This document shows positions 25,920 through 39,300 of a DNA stretch of 64,000 nt, in pieces. How positions within the stretch are numbered: position 1 is the stretch's first letter; the number at the start of each line of letters is the position of its first letter. Under the pieces are notes generated by a model that saw only the letters and a program-made list of their open reading frames with translations, made no database searches and was not told where the DNA came from. A program made the translations under genes and the position numbers. This DNA is from Centropus unirufus (Eukaryota > Chordata > Aves > Cuculiformes > Centropidae), in NCBI GenBank assembly GCA_013397695.1, contig VYZI01000041.1, positions 1,379,595-1,443,594 on the forward strand, read 5' to 3'.

Positions 25920-28900
25920 AAGGTCGTGTTGAATTGGACATATTTCACCTCCAGAGGGTTGTCGTTCATGTTGAAGGATTTTCTGTCTTTCATGAGCTTT
26001 TGCGCTTCATTTAAGCCCTAAATAAAGCACAAATAGCCCACGGGAGTAAAGTTTACTCTCTACCTGTCAGAATAATTTTCTACCTGAATTAACTTGTGAA
26101 TACACTTCAAAAAAAACACCCAAACCAAACCAGATACATCTTCTCTGTAGCATGACTATTTCCCTGCTTTATTTCCCAAACTTTTCTTTGTGCCATTTTT
26201 CTGTTTTGCGTGTGAATAGAATCACATTATGGACTGATGGGGTGAAGAGTAAACGCAGGCTCAGACTGTGTGTGGCATATGTGATCTGGTTTATACAACT
26301 CCCTCCTCTGAGGCATGACTGCTTAACAGTGCTCACACGGGCTTTGTGCCTGCCCAAGGCTCTTAGCACGTGCATGCTCTGCAGATACACTCGCAGTGAA
26401 TTCTTGCTGTGGGAGTTGTGAACTCTCATCATTTTGCATCAGGAGGCTTTGCATTACTCAAGGCTTCCAGCCTTTCTTGGCTGAGCAGGAGGAGGAACAT
26501 TCAGGATGCCCCATCACAAACCTCAGAAAAGCAAACTTCAAAGAGCAAAACCAGAAGAAAAATACATAGAAGAAAAAAGGAATAAGAAATGTTCGTTAAG
26601 TACCACCCTTTGAGATGCAGATAGTAAAAAATGACAAGGGGCTACTGAACATACATGGTTTGTTTGAGCTGTGTTCAGAGAGCCAGGGATCATGTCAGTC
26701 CTGTTCTGAAGGGTGGGCTCATCCCTGCCTGCACTCCCAGCAGCCCTGCTGAGCTGTGGCCCTCCAGACAGAGGTGATTAACCAAGCCCACATGAATCTC
26801 CAACACTCCACCTGAAAAGGCTTCTTTCAGCTTAACAAAACTTGGCTTCTGTGTCACATCTCTCATTCTGGAATTTCGAACAGAACCCTGTGATGTTGCC
26901 ATCTCTTTGTGCCTTTGTTTCATGGTGGGAGCAGCAGTGTGCTGCCTGCCATGCTAAGGGAAGGCAGCAGCAAACCCCCAATGCCTACCATTGACTTGGG
27001 CCACATTCTTAGCATCACCTTTCTGATCACACTGGACAAACAAGACAAAAGCGATCTACCAGATGCTCTGTCTAGCATCGTGCTACTGCTTTATTTATGA
27101 AATCATCTCTTTCAGCCTTATTAGCCTAGGTAAGACGTAACAAACAAGTGTGGAAAACACAGCCACATGTTGTGCTAGTCCCATGGAAGATGCTTTAGAG
27201 GAATGCTTTTATCCAAAACCCCCAGAGCAAAGCATGAAAGGTGGTTCTCTCTTCTCTCAAAAAAAGTAGTATTTAACGCTCTTAAATCAGCCACAGACTA
27301 TTTATGTCACATCCAACCTTCTTGCCTGGATCTGGGCTCACCTTCTTCCCTGCTTCCCATCTCATTGTCTTTGCTGACAGATGCACAGTACCTGGGCGTG
27401 TAGGGTTTGGGTCTGCATGTTGCAAGAGAAGGCAGGGGATGGTTTTCTCAAAGGCCTTCTCCCAGCTTGCCAATTCCCAGAGTGCTATTTTTTTCTGCAT
27501 ATTTCCAAAATGGATTATTTTGTGGGGAACGTTCCCTGATATCTGAGCACCTTCATGATCTTGCACTGTACCTGTCTGCTTCATTAACACTGCTGTTTTC
27601 CTAAAAATATTTCTGTCCCAAAATCAAATTCACATACTTTTCTTTGTCTGAACAGTAAAAGACTTTTCAGGGGATAAAATATAATTGCTCAGTGCATCAA
27701 GCATGATTGATCTCTCTGCATTTCCTGGTAATAATCCTCAAGAACAGTGTGCATTAGACACTCTCTGCTATCAGAAGTAGTGTCTAGGGTCCTGTGGTCA
27801 GGTTTACCAAAATACCCTCCACAATATGTGACCTATAAGACATATATGTATATCCTGCTTGCTTTTGGATTTGCATCTGTACAAAGGAAAAACATCCATA
27901 GAGCTCTTCTCCCACACAACCACTATTTAGAACAAGCTAAGAAAAAAATTATAAAATATCCAGCATTATGTTTTCTATTGGTTCTACATCTTTTTTCTTA
28001 CTCATTTAATTCTTACCCTTTACAAAATATACTTACAAACAAAACTACATGCTTAGACTTGATTCTGAATATTGACATTCACAGAACAACTGTTTCCCCC
28101 CTGGAAGCATACATTTTTTAATGGTTACTTTTAATTTACAATCTAAATAAGTTAACAGAAGTTATGCAGTTCGTCTCAGCTTTGGGTCACACATGCCTGT
28201 AGGATTGGTACCTACCATCTCCCCCATTTCACACAGTACAATCTATATCTACTGACCACCCCTGTCTCCCTGGCAGGTCTGGAATAGGTTATTCTTACTC
28301 AGAACCAATTCCTATTCAAATACAGGATCTGATGCTGAAATATGCTACTTCTAGCCAGTAGTACTATTACTTTAGCTTTTACTTGCAATCATATTATTTC
28401 TAATTGTGCTAAAACAGTGGCAAACATAAGCATCTGAGTAAATTCCATCCCAAATAATTTCTGCTTTTTCACCATTGGAATGGTGAAACAATGCACCTGC
28501 TTTATGCTTTCTTCTCTAATATTTGGTTCAGAAACCTATCAAAGCCAATAAAGACACTAAGCAGTTGAAAAAAATACTGTTCTAATCAGCTGCAAAAATC
28601 CTTGCCAGGTCACAAAATCCATATCTTTGTGAGCTACTCTTCCCTACTACTACCAGTATCCAAATGGATGGATCTAAATAGTCCAATGAACTGATCTCAA
28701 ATATCACTAGAGATATCATTAACAAACTGAAAAAAACTATACAGGTCTTCCTTGAGACATTCAATTTCCAGTAGCCCATACACATTCTTTCTCTGCAGTA
28801 TTTTGGCTTGAGATCCCAGAGACTTGACTACAGTTCAGTGATTTATTCCCAGAGAGTCTGGGGTCACGTTACTCTGGTTTTTATTTATTTTTTGCAGCCA

Positions 28901-30368
28901 CCCTCTTACTAGAAGACATTCCCAGGACCTATACAACGTTTCACTGCACCCTGGGACATGTGGTAGCAGATGTCACTATTATCATTCAAGGGCTAAATTC
29001 CATGGACCCAGACTGAAGGGCTCAAGGTGTGATACTGGAGGTGCCCCTTGAGCACAGGGACATTTATTCTGGGAGTATGACCATAAGTAACCAAAACATA
29101 GGTACCACATTCTCATTTACCTGTCATCTGCTCTCAGAGATGTTGAATGTCAGAGGAGAACTCAGAAATAGCATCATGAAAAAACCTAGTCCCACGTGCG
29201 TATTAGCCATCAAGGTCATCCAGGTGAGTTTTGAGCTACAGGAAAGGGGTGGCTTTGTCAGGGACAGCAGGGCTTGCTGGATGCTGAAGGCAAGAGAAAG
29301 GGACAGAAGATGGTTTTGATGTCTATTCAGTGTCTCGCTGGCTCTTAGTTGCCTTTTTGGCTCCCAGCTTTCTATTACAACAGCATCTCGTAGTTATATA
29401 GTACCATTGAGTGTGCTAAATATTTGTATCTACATGGAATATCTCCTAGAAATGAAAGGATCATTGTCTACATTTCACACGAAGAAACCAACGCTGCTCG
29501 CTCTGTGGGCACTACAGCATTGTGTGGTCCCACTGCCCAGGCTTCATGGACCTGGCTTCCTTCTGGGGCCACAAACCTTCATGCATACCCAGGACAGATT
29601 ATGCACCATATGCTATCCTTTTGTAAGGACAGGTCATGGCCACTCTCAGAACAGCCTTTGAGAATAAGACTCTGAACTCAACTTTGCAAATTCCAACCTA
29701 ATGCTCTCACCACTGGCCAGTGCTCCCCTTGAAGATGAGCATCCTAGTGTGGAGCAGAGGGCTTCGTAGAAAATAGGGTTTGTGGTGATGAAACAGGGTA
29801 GATGTTTCTCAGACAGGTAAGAAGAAATTACTATGGAAACACCGCATGATTCCATTAGAGGCAGAAGAACTCTTTACAGGAGAGTGGTATGTTCTATAAG
29901 GCCTAATTGCAAACTTATCTTCCTAGAGACAGTTGGAGAGTGCCTGAGAAAAATAAGTGAGTGTGTCGATAACTAGAAAATTGACCTGTACTGCCGGGGC
30001 ACACAGAAAGCACAGTATAAAAGGATAAAGGATACCACAGCCTCTGTCATCAGATTTTGGAGGAACAATGCTAGCTCTATGAATATTTTTGCCTTTCCCA
30101 TCTAAATAAGACCATACATTGGTCTTACCTGTCAAAATTACCCACTTACTGAATTCAGCTATGAAGTTCCTATTTCTATGAATTTTGCATTTCTAAGGCA
30201 ATCCAGAAACCTACTAGCAATTTTAAAAAAATTATAAGCAAATACATCTGGGCCTACTATAGCAACACTATCTGGGTAGTGGTTTTGCATCCTTTGTGTA
30301 AAAGTGGCTGTTAAGAGAGCCAGGAGCAAGAGTTAATCATGGTATTTACCACCCCCACCCCCTCCCAC

Positions 30369-30390
30369 CTATGTCATTTCTATGTCATTT
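30369..30390. repeat. Perfect tandem duplication of an 11-mer
   Basis: CTATGTCATTT occurs twice with no spacer. It is probably replication slippage. Confidence 0.85.
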
Positions 30391-31160
30391 CATAGACATC
30401 ATCATTACATGAAGCTAGGCACAGAGTCGAGTAAATAAGCCTTGTGTGCTCTATTTCAACCATTTGTAGAAATGAAGAAGGATGGGTTCCGTATTTGCTT
30501 GGGTAGGGAAGGAAAGCCATCACATTAAGGACGGGGGATTGGCTGAGTGGGAATAAAACCTGGCTGCCACTGCATCTATTGGCACGCGATCTGAAAGCAG
30601 ATTTGCAGTTGTGCTGCCAGGAGACTGAAGAGGTTGTCTGTTTTATAAACCACTGATGTTCTCCCTTCTCCCTGCCTTCTTCAGTCTCACCAGAAAACAG
30701 CATTGATGAATAGGAGAAGGTGGCCCTGCTCTTGCAAGATCCTTGCAATGGAGGCTGTGGGCAGGCTGTCACCTCTGCCTCTCATTCATGCCAAAGCAAG
30801 GTACTCTAAAATACCCTCTACACCGAGGGTCACATTCACCACAAAGACATTATTATCCCTGCTCCTTAGCCCATGATTGTTACATCTGACGGTTCTAGAA
30901 AGACATCTATTTATAAGCTGTGTCTCTGTAATATAATACTGCCTGTTGAGTGGCAATGCTCCACAAGTCAGGAGACAGTACTGCCTGGAAAATGCCTGCG
31001 CCCCTTCCCCAGGCAGCAGATCTGCTGGGCTCCATGTAAGCTCTGTAGAAAGATATGTTGCCTGGCCACATCAAATACTGAGCAGGTTAAGTGCCTATGA
31101 AGAGAGGCCATAGGCTTGTGGCAGAAAAAAGTAAGAAAACTTCCCTAGTCTGCACACATG

Positions 31161-31184
31161 AAAGCCTGAAAACTTTCAGGCTTT
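31161..31184. repeat. Perfect 11-bp inverted repeat with 2-nt loop
   Basis: AAAGCCTGAAA is followed by AC and then TTTCAGGCTTT. The arms are exact complements. It could extrude as a small cruciform or form an RNA hairpin. There is no adjacent gene for it to serve as a terminator. Confidence 0.85.
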
Positions 31185-31860
31185 TGGGATGAAAGGTGTT
31201 TTAAAGCATCTTCCCTCTGAAGAGACTGACAGAATAAAGACTCTGTTGGAGCACTCCAGCTTTCTACTCTCAGACTCCTCAAAGTCCACAGGGAGCATCG
31301 CACTTCCTTTGGTCAGCTTTGGATCAAGCCATAGATGCCAGGAAAAGCCATCCCAAGAGTAGCATTGCTTGTGCTGATGCAGTCTGCCCGCGTCCCCCAA
31401 GAAAAAATCAAGGAGAAGTATGAAGTATCTGAAGGGAAAGTAATCCTGAATTTACACTTGGGCAAGTATAAAGCTTTGTCTTTATTACCTGCTCTCCCTA
31501 GGCAGATGTTTTCTTTCCTCTTTTACGTTCACCCTTGAATTCTCTGTTTGTTTTCTGGGGACATAGGCAGGTTTTGTCTCTTGTGGTAGATATTACTCAG
31601 AGAAGCATGGGATTTTCTCCTTCAGGTACCCGCAACTTTCCTTAATGTTTCATTACAAGCACATACAGCTGGCTAACAGCACACACTGTCTGACTTGAAA
31701 AGAACTGTAGGTCTAAGTATCTCATAGCAGAATATTACTGTGGATTTAGCACTAATTCCAGCTTTATTCCTTTCCTAATTCCTGTATCACATAACCTTAT
31801 CTACACAGATAAAGCCCCTTGAAGTGCTCTTGCTTTGATGCATAGATGGAAGACTTCTGT

Positions 31861-31872
31861 AAAAAAAAAAAA
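31861..31872. repeat. A12 homopolymer
   Basis: Twelve consecutive A residues in intronic DNA, with no retrocopy recognised to the left. Confidence 0.9.
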
Positions 31873-34800
31873 GTAAGATTTATTTAGAAAACAATCACCC
31901 CTGTATTTAGACCACAGTCCACTCCAAACTCCTCTGACAGGTCTCAGTGCAAACAAGCAAAGACTTCTCTTGACTGACTACAAAAGTTACATTTCAGACA
32001 AGTCAGTAGTCTACCAGGGTGTTCAATTTTAACCTCTTGCATCTGCACACCATGCAGCTAATTCCCTGACTGCTTCAGACTATCACTGTCCCTGAAGGGC
32101 GTACTATTGATCCATAGGTAGATTATGTTAGTTGCTTGGCTTTGGGAAATATGCGTGCTCTCTCTGGCATCCTTGTAGAAAATAGCTGTATTTAATGCAT
32201 ACTCTTCCTAGTTTTTCAGGAGCTCTTCAAGCCAAATCATAATGGTGTAAAGCATAGAACATTTTTTTTTATCAAATCCTGTATGATTATACTGCTGGCA
32301 ACAAAGAAAATTTACGTTTATAGTAGACAGCAACTTTCAGCCAGAAGGATTTCAAAGCACTTTATGAACTATCATTCAAAACAACACCGAATGAAGACAT
32401 TTCTGAGTTGAAATATAGAAAATATTGAACAGAGCTACTCAGCAGCTCAAGGTAAAAGGTGAAGAATATCCCATCCAACTGAATGCATGCAATGCAATTT
32501 TAGTTAGGCAGGATGCAATTACAAAAGCTGGAGTCTGGCCAAGCCACCAAGGTTAACTACTCTACTTTTTCAAAAAGTATCATGGGATTTTTCTAATGAC
32601 CACGAGTTAATGATGTCGTGTCGGAAAGTCAGCACCTCTCCCCTTAGAGTGGCCTTTACAATCATTTAATGGCAATGGCTTGATACAGGATCCAATGAGA
32701 AAATCCCAAATCACCATTCCCAACATCTCAGAAATTTGCTTCGCTTAGAGAAATTGGTTTGGAAGGGATCAAGTGAGTTCAGTTCTCCAGAATCACAAAA
32801 AGGACCACACGTATAATTACGTCAGTGATATTATGTTTAGAAACTTCGTTCTTCAAGACTGACTTCAAAGTTATGAACGCCGTAAACTCAGTACATTTTA
32901 CAGAAGGAGCCACAAAGACCTATGATAAATCCAGCTTAGTAGCATGCTTCAGTACTTCCAAGTATACTACGTATCATGAACTTCATGGTAACTTGCAATA
33001 TATATATTTTTGGACTGTGCAATAGAAGAAGCTAAGCCTAAATACACAATTAACACAATCGGACTGCTATGGACCATAGTAGCAAGAATTACATGGATTA
33101 CTTAAGTAACAAAGGGACTGGGGGAACCTATTCTGTATTAAATCATCACACTACAGACACTACTAATAATTATAAGTATTAAGAAAATATTCCTGTGAAA
33201 GAACGAAAAAATCTTTTGTAAGTGTAACAGGGCTATTAGAAAGAAACATCCATGTCAAGCCATCTTTAGAGGTCGCTAACACAACAGATACTGTATGCTC
33301 TTCACATGAATTTTCTTATCTTCAGATACTAATATTGAGTTCCAAAACTTCAGCTGAAAAATGACAAATAAATCATGTACAATCTTTATTTTGCCACACA
33401 TGAATTTGAATTTGTTTTGACCAATCCGTTTCTTTTAAATGGACTTCTAGACCATTCACTCAGAAAAGAGGTAAACTCTGTTTTCAGTTTTTTTGCTAGA
33501 CAAACCATTAGAAATAAAATGCATTTTGATTACAAAAAGTACTTTAAAAAAGAGGAATGGAAAACCTAGAAATCCCAAAGGCCTCTATAATCTTCCATTC
33601 AGGATCTGAGTATTGCTCATGCAGACCAAATCATCAGGTATTACTTGCTGGCAAACATACTTAACATTCTTTACTGCCAGATATACTCACTGCATATGTC
33701 AGTAAGCCTCAGAAACCAGGAGTATGATTTACCAAAATCAACAGAGGTTTTTATGTTGATCTCTGTGTGCTTTGACCCTCACGTACCAGATTATAACAGC
33801 TTACCATCCACAAAACGGCATTTACACAGTTCATTGTCTCGTGTCCCTTTGTTGAATGTTGATCTGATTACATAAATGAGATATTATGACTGACCTTTTA
33901 GAAAGTTTTTGTTTATGCTTTTCTTGTGCAGGTTATTAGATAAAGAAATCATAATAGCCTGTGGTAGCCTGGCCTCAACAAATCCAGTACCCTAAAACAA
34001 ACAAAGGCAAAATAAATCAGGCTCGGAGAAGTAAGGGCAATTTCTCAGGTAGGATAAATCAAAGCATTCCTCTGCCAGCCATAAAGATTACAACTGCCAT
34101 CAGTGAACTGAGCACCTACAGGATCAATCCAGTATTAATTCATTAAATACTAAGCAAACTGTACAATAGCTTCACTGTTACTTTTAAGGCTTAGCACGTT
34201 TTACCATCGTTTGCCAATAGTCACTTTTTCTTGGTGCCAACATTAAACTTCCATCCTTAATGAGAACTTAACAGGACTTAGATTCACATCAACTTTGCCA
34301 GAAATTTCAAGATCTGAGTCATTTAGGGTCATCTGTAGATGGTTCTTCGAGTTCTCACTTATTTAATTGTTTACAGGTGAATTGGTAAATGTGATCTTTG
34401 CTCGTATGTTAGCTGGAAGTGAGCATGCATTTGTGAATATCTGTCAAGAATTTTTTGTCTGGGAATTCATTTCCTGCAGATGAAAAAGCTGTCTTCTGGT
34501 CCTAATACTCTGATCTTTATTTGATTAAAAGGATTCATTCAGATTTACTTCCCTGTGATACTGTATAATAACACAGTGCCCCATCAATTCTGTGAGATCT
34601 CTTCAGAGGTCACTTGTTGGCCCTCCTTCGAGTTCCCCAGCTCAAAAGTATGACTGTGGGCACACGGCTGATTTTGCTCACGGTTTTGAAATCTGTGAAG
34701 ATATTTAAGTATGCAGGCAATGCAACCAAGATGTATTCAAAGGTCTCTTCTGTCATCTGAACTGAAAATCTAAAACCTGATGTTAATATTAATCAAAAAT

Positions 34801-36366
34801 GGTTCATGAATGTAAGTTCCTGCTGAAAACAGAGGGATGTGCATATTCTCTTAGTTTAGATCATATCTTTGATGACTGAAATATTTTTCAGCTAGAGGGA
34901 CGAAACAGAAACAAAAAGAGATCAAAGAAAACGTAGTTGTTAGGACTGCCTTATCTCCCAGCAAGGAGGGTATTACAGCTGTGCATTTCAAGAAAGAAAA
35001 AAACTCCAACAACATTTATGTACCTTGGTATGAGTGCAATAACTCAGCAATACCTCAGCACATAAAAAAGGAACATACAAAAGGCTTTAGGTGAAACTCC
35101 CTGCTGTGCAGATTGCTTGTCTGCTTTGCTGGTTCACCCTCCAGCTCTCTGCAAAGGTAGTTTTAGGCCTGGAAGATGGAATGGATCATACTCAGGCTTT
35201 GCCCATTAAAAGCCGCACTGACAGCTGTCTTCAGACATTTGGCTCTCTATACTCAACCCCAAACCTGAGCACAGCAACCAAAGGCAGCATAGACATAGCT
35301 GATGTGCTTGGTAAAATAGATGGATGGATGAAAAATGAAAGCAGGAGAAACTAAGTTTGACTGTAAACATAACATGTTTCTTCAGTAAAAAATGTTCCTT
35401 TAATCAAAATGCGGCTTTCAATGTAAAAGTTTCTGCTTTAAATGGAAACTTTCCTATTTTTTTCCCAGCAAGAACTCGAATTTATTTTCTCATTTAGGTG
35501 ACTTTAACCAGAAATTTTTACAATGGTGTCAAACTTATTGCAAGTAACTGATGTTTTTAGGTGAGGTCTTTAGGTGATGTCTTAATTACAACCCCTGCCA
35601 TCCCTAGCTCTTACGTATTTGTTCTACCACTGTACTAAGAGTAATTGAACAGGTATAAACAGCAATTCAATTGGCATTTTTCTTTATTAGAAATATCTGG
35701 AATGCAAATCTGTGCTGTGTATTTTCTTAGTGTGGTGTTGCCAGTAGGACTTCCACTTGTGTATTTCTACAAACAATGAAGATGAATAAGTATTAATTCT
35801 CTTAAAAGATAATAATTACAGAACTGTAACTACAGCAAGCCAGAAGAAAAAAAGGTCTTTATATTCAAAAGATAAAACTATCTGGAGGTGGCCAAGAATC
35901 CATGTTTGTTAAGAATCTCAAACTCATAATCCGATATTTTTTTTTTGTGATCAAATCACTGGAAGATTTTTTTAAAAATTAAAGCAATAACAAAAGTTAA
36001 AGTGTAAGTGTAACTTCACATCTAGAAAATGTTGTTCCTTTTGCCTCTTATTTTTCCTAAGCGACAGCGTCTCACATTTGTAGAAACCTTGCTTAGCTTA
36101 GCTATCCAGGAATCACAGACCATTCTGCTTCTGATTGCAGTGAAGTGGTTTTGGCAGCACGAGTTTTAAATCACCCAGCAAACAAAACATTTTGCCATTG
36201 CACCTCCCTTCAGACACACGGCTGGAATTAATTCGGCCCTTCCCCTCATATCTCTGAACAGTCATTTGAAAACGGTGAAGTGTGTGTGGTATATATCCTT
36301 GTGTATAAAGTGCGAGCAACATTCCAGAATGTCAAGAGAGCTTCCATACACATGAAGACCATGCAG

Positions 36367-36387
36367 AAAAAAAAAAAAAAAAAAAAA
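36367..36387 (+). repeat. A21 homopolymer
   Basis: Twenty-one consecutive A residues, the longest pure homopolymer seen in the window. It could be a slippage tract or the tail of a decayed retrocopy. The 60 bases to its left contain no AATAAA and no recognisable gene fragment, so a retrocopy is not supported. Confidence 0.9.
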
Positions 36388-39300
36388 GCTGTCAGTCTGT
36401 TATGCAGCTCTTCAGACACCAAGGTTAGGTTAATAACAAATGGAATAAATCCCAGAGACTTCTCACTTCTTCAGGAGGAAAGAAACCATCTGCCCAAACT
36501 CACCACTGATCAGTACATTTTGGAGGTCCTGCTCTCTTGCGCCACACAGTAGGGCTCTTCCTCCACTTGCCATTTCTTGCTTCTAGAAGTCATCTACTTT
36601 ATTTGGGATTTCATTAATTTCCCTGAAGCCTTATAGCCTAGCTCTCTAGCTTTGCAAAATCAAGCAAGATTCCTGCCAGTGCAAATATTCTCAAACCAGT
36701 ATTTTGACCAGTTCTCCCCCTTTTCAGGGTGCAATATCACTTTTTCTTTATAGCTCCTTCAGCAGCATGACACTTTTTCCTCACTCTCCCCATGCAACAA
36801 TCCTGGTTGTCTGATGTCTATCCTATTCCCTTCTCATCTCTCTAGTTCTTACAAACATTACAAACTCATACATCCATTGCTTTGTTCCTTTCATAGAAGA
36901 CCTATAAAGTCAGTAAGCCTTTGTGACACCTCTCCTGTACATCACTTTCTGGTGCGAATCATACTTGAAAAGAGAAACAAGATCAGGAATGCAGTAAGAG
37001 AGAAATTACTACATTAAAGTGCAACTACAACCAATTTTTACAGCTTTCCTTACATCCTGCAGGCTTTCTGTAATGATAGCTTCCACTTGCCTTTCTGCTT
37101 TAAGAATTTGAACTCCCTTGGTTTTCTTTTTCACAGCAACAAGGAGCTTAACACAATATGGATATTATCATAATAAATAATAAAATAGTGGTATAGACAT
37201 CTGGATCAGTAGTCAAACACATGTCTTGTCTAGGTGCTTCTACAGAGGATGTCGTCTTCAACCCTGAAGTGGGATTTATATAGCAATGCAAGCTCTGATC
37301 CACACACATATTAGACATTATGGTTTTAATGGGAGTTTAACAGTCTGATGCATTACTTGATTTCCACACGCAGTCAACAGCAGCCCATCAACAGACATCA
37401 AAACAATAACATGGCCCCAGGGAAAGCATCCCCTTACGTCCTAGGAATTACTATTGATTGGCCCCTAAATTTCACACCGAACCATTCATTCATTCAACAT
37501 TTTCCTCTGTTTTGTTACATCTTAAAGAAAAGGACAGAGGGTAATTTCACGTACAAGAGATTTGGTGTTCATCTGGTGTGAAGAAGGTAATTTAAAAGCT
37601 CTTTTATTTAGAAAATCTAAATATAAGGAACTTTGGCCTTCATTTATTGGGATTCAGAGTCAGGTCTGGAGAACAATAATAGTTCAGCTCACAAACCATA
37701 AAGAGATGTAAGCCCCACTAATTTCATGCTCCTTTAATCTGCTTTCATCAACTGTGTGGATTTTGTAAAAGCATTCAAAAATTAAATGTTAGCATTTAGT
37801 AAAAGCATTGACTGATTTCCAAAGGTTTAGCTTGCAGCACTGCTGAAAACATTAGTGACATGGCAAATAATCCAGTGCTATGAGCTTCCCTGCACTACAT
37901 GATTTCTATTCTAGCAACATAAATATTACTGTATTAAAGTTATTCCATTTTCTTAATAAAGGGAGAGAAGAAAACCTCAGCCTGGATGTTGATCTGCTTC
38001 TGATGAGGTTATAAATAAACTTTTACTCATAGACTCAAGGCAAACCAGTTTCGATGCACTCAAATATCATATTCATTAACACAGATTGTATTTACACAAA
38101 TAGAAAAAAAGACAATAGTGAACAAGGCCATTGATTTCAATGTAACAAGCAACGCGAAGCAATTGAATGCTATTAAGCAACAATGCCAGCAATATTGCTT
38201 TTACCAGTTCTATAATATTTTTTTTCAACATGTATTGTCTTCATTTCTATGATCATTGTTATCATGAATGATTGCATTAAGAGTGTCGTTTCATCAAATT
38301 AACTTACAACTGCAATAACCTTTCATGAAGATTTTGAAAATAGTTACTGGGAATATATAGTGAGCGGAGTTTGGAGAAAAAAAACCCAAACAGCACAAAT
38401 GAAAACACACTGTGAACAACAGATCCTGCCACTGTGCAGTACAGTTACAAAGAGCAGTAATGGAGAACAAGCCTGATGCCACCCAGCTCCTCAACTATCA
38501 TCACCTGGACTAGACAAAACATCATGTCCATCTACCCACCCCAACTCAACAAAATGCTGAAAAAGCTTCTATGAGCAACAGCCACAGTGCATGTCAAAAG
38601 CACAGGCCACTGTTAATGTTATTCATCAGGAAGTACCTGTGACAAAATTAAGACACCCTGATTTGCAGTCCTATGCCTGACCTGTGTTCCCTCCTTCGTT
38701 GGAGATGCGTGACTCAGGAGAACAACCTGCCACCAGCCAAAGGGGTGGATACTAACATATACACTAAGCACATCAGGAGAAACACAGAGGTATTAATACT
38801 ATTATTGGAGCACTGTCCTAAGCTCTAGTTAGCCATGCTCAAGGCATCCTAATTTCTGAATCTAACTGACTCCGGATAAGGGGAAATAAGGAAATTGAAT
38901 GAGACTATGGCCAGTCTGACTCTAAGACGCAGGTTGAGAAGAAGTGTGATGGTTATCATGGGATAGTGTTGGAGTGGACAGATGTGTCAGGAAGTCGAAA
39001 GAATTGGGATCAGTGAGCCATTTGGTCTCTGGAATCTTTGTACATAGCTACTCAACTGGTTCTTATTGGAGAAGAGCCAGAGAATCTCGGCCAATTTCTT
39101 TCCTAAGAGAAGATCAACACCCAGGAATCTCTGTGAAATTCAACTTTTCTGTTTGAATTTTTACATTAAACTTTTTACTCCTCTGGAAAAATTCACAGTA
39201 TTTCGGTGAAGTTTTAAAACCTGCTATAGAATCTTCCAAAGTGGGGAAAAAAAGAGTGCAAGAGAACTGAAATTGAATGTGGAAATACTGCTCCTTGCTG

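Larger units (their letters stand above)
23301..36366 (-). other. TMEFF2: TMEFF2 upstream intron, middle segment
   Basis: Non-coding. GC content is higher near 23590-23990, and a G-tract cluster lies at 25899-25919. Also visible are an 11-bp inverted repeat at 31161-31184, a tandem 11-mer at 30369-30390 and an A12 run at 31861-31872. ORFs of up to 130 codons (30380-30772 minus; 27747-28121 plus) show no domain, signal peptide or codon pattern that would support a gene. Confidence 0.6.

Noticed and set aside
27747..28121. 124-codon plus-strand ORF with hydrophobic stretches
   Set aside because: The hydrophobic residues come from T-rich codons in AT-rich DNA. No membrane-protein family was recognised.
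30380..30772. 130-codon minus-strand ORF, the longest in the window
   Set aside because: No domain, signal peptide or biased codon use was visible, and it overlaps the tandem 11-mer at one end. Length alone is not sufficient.
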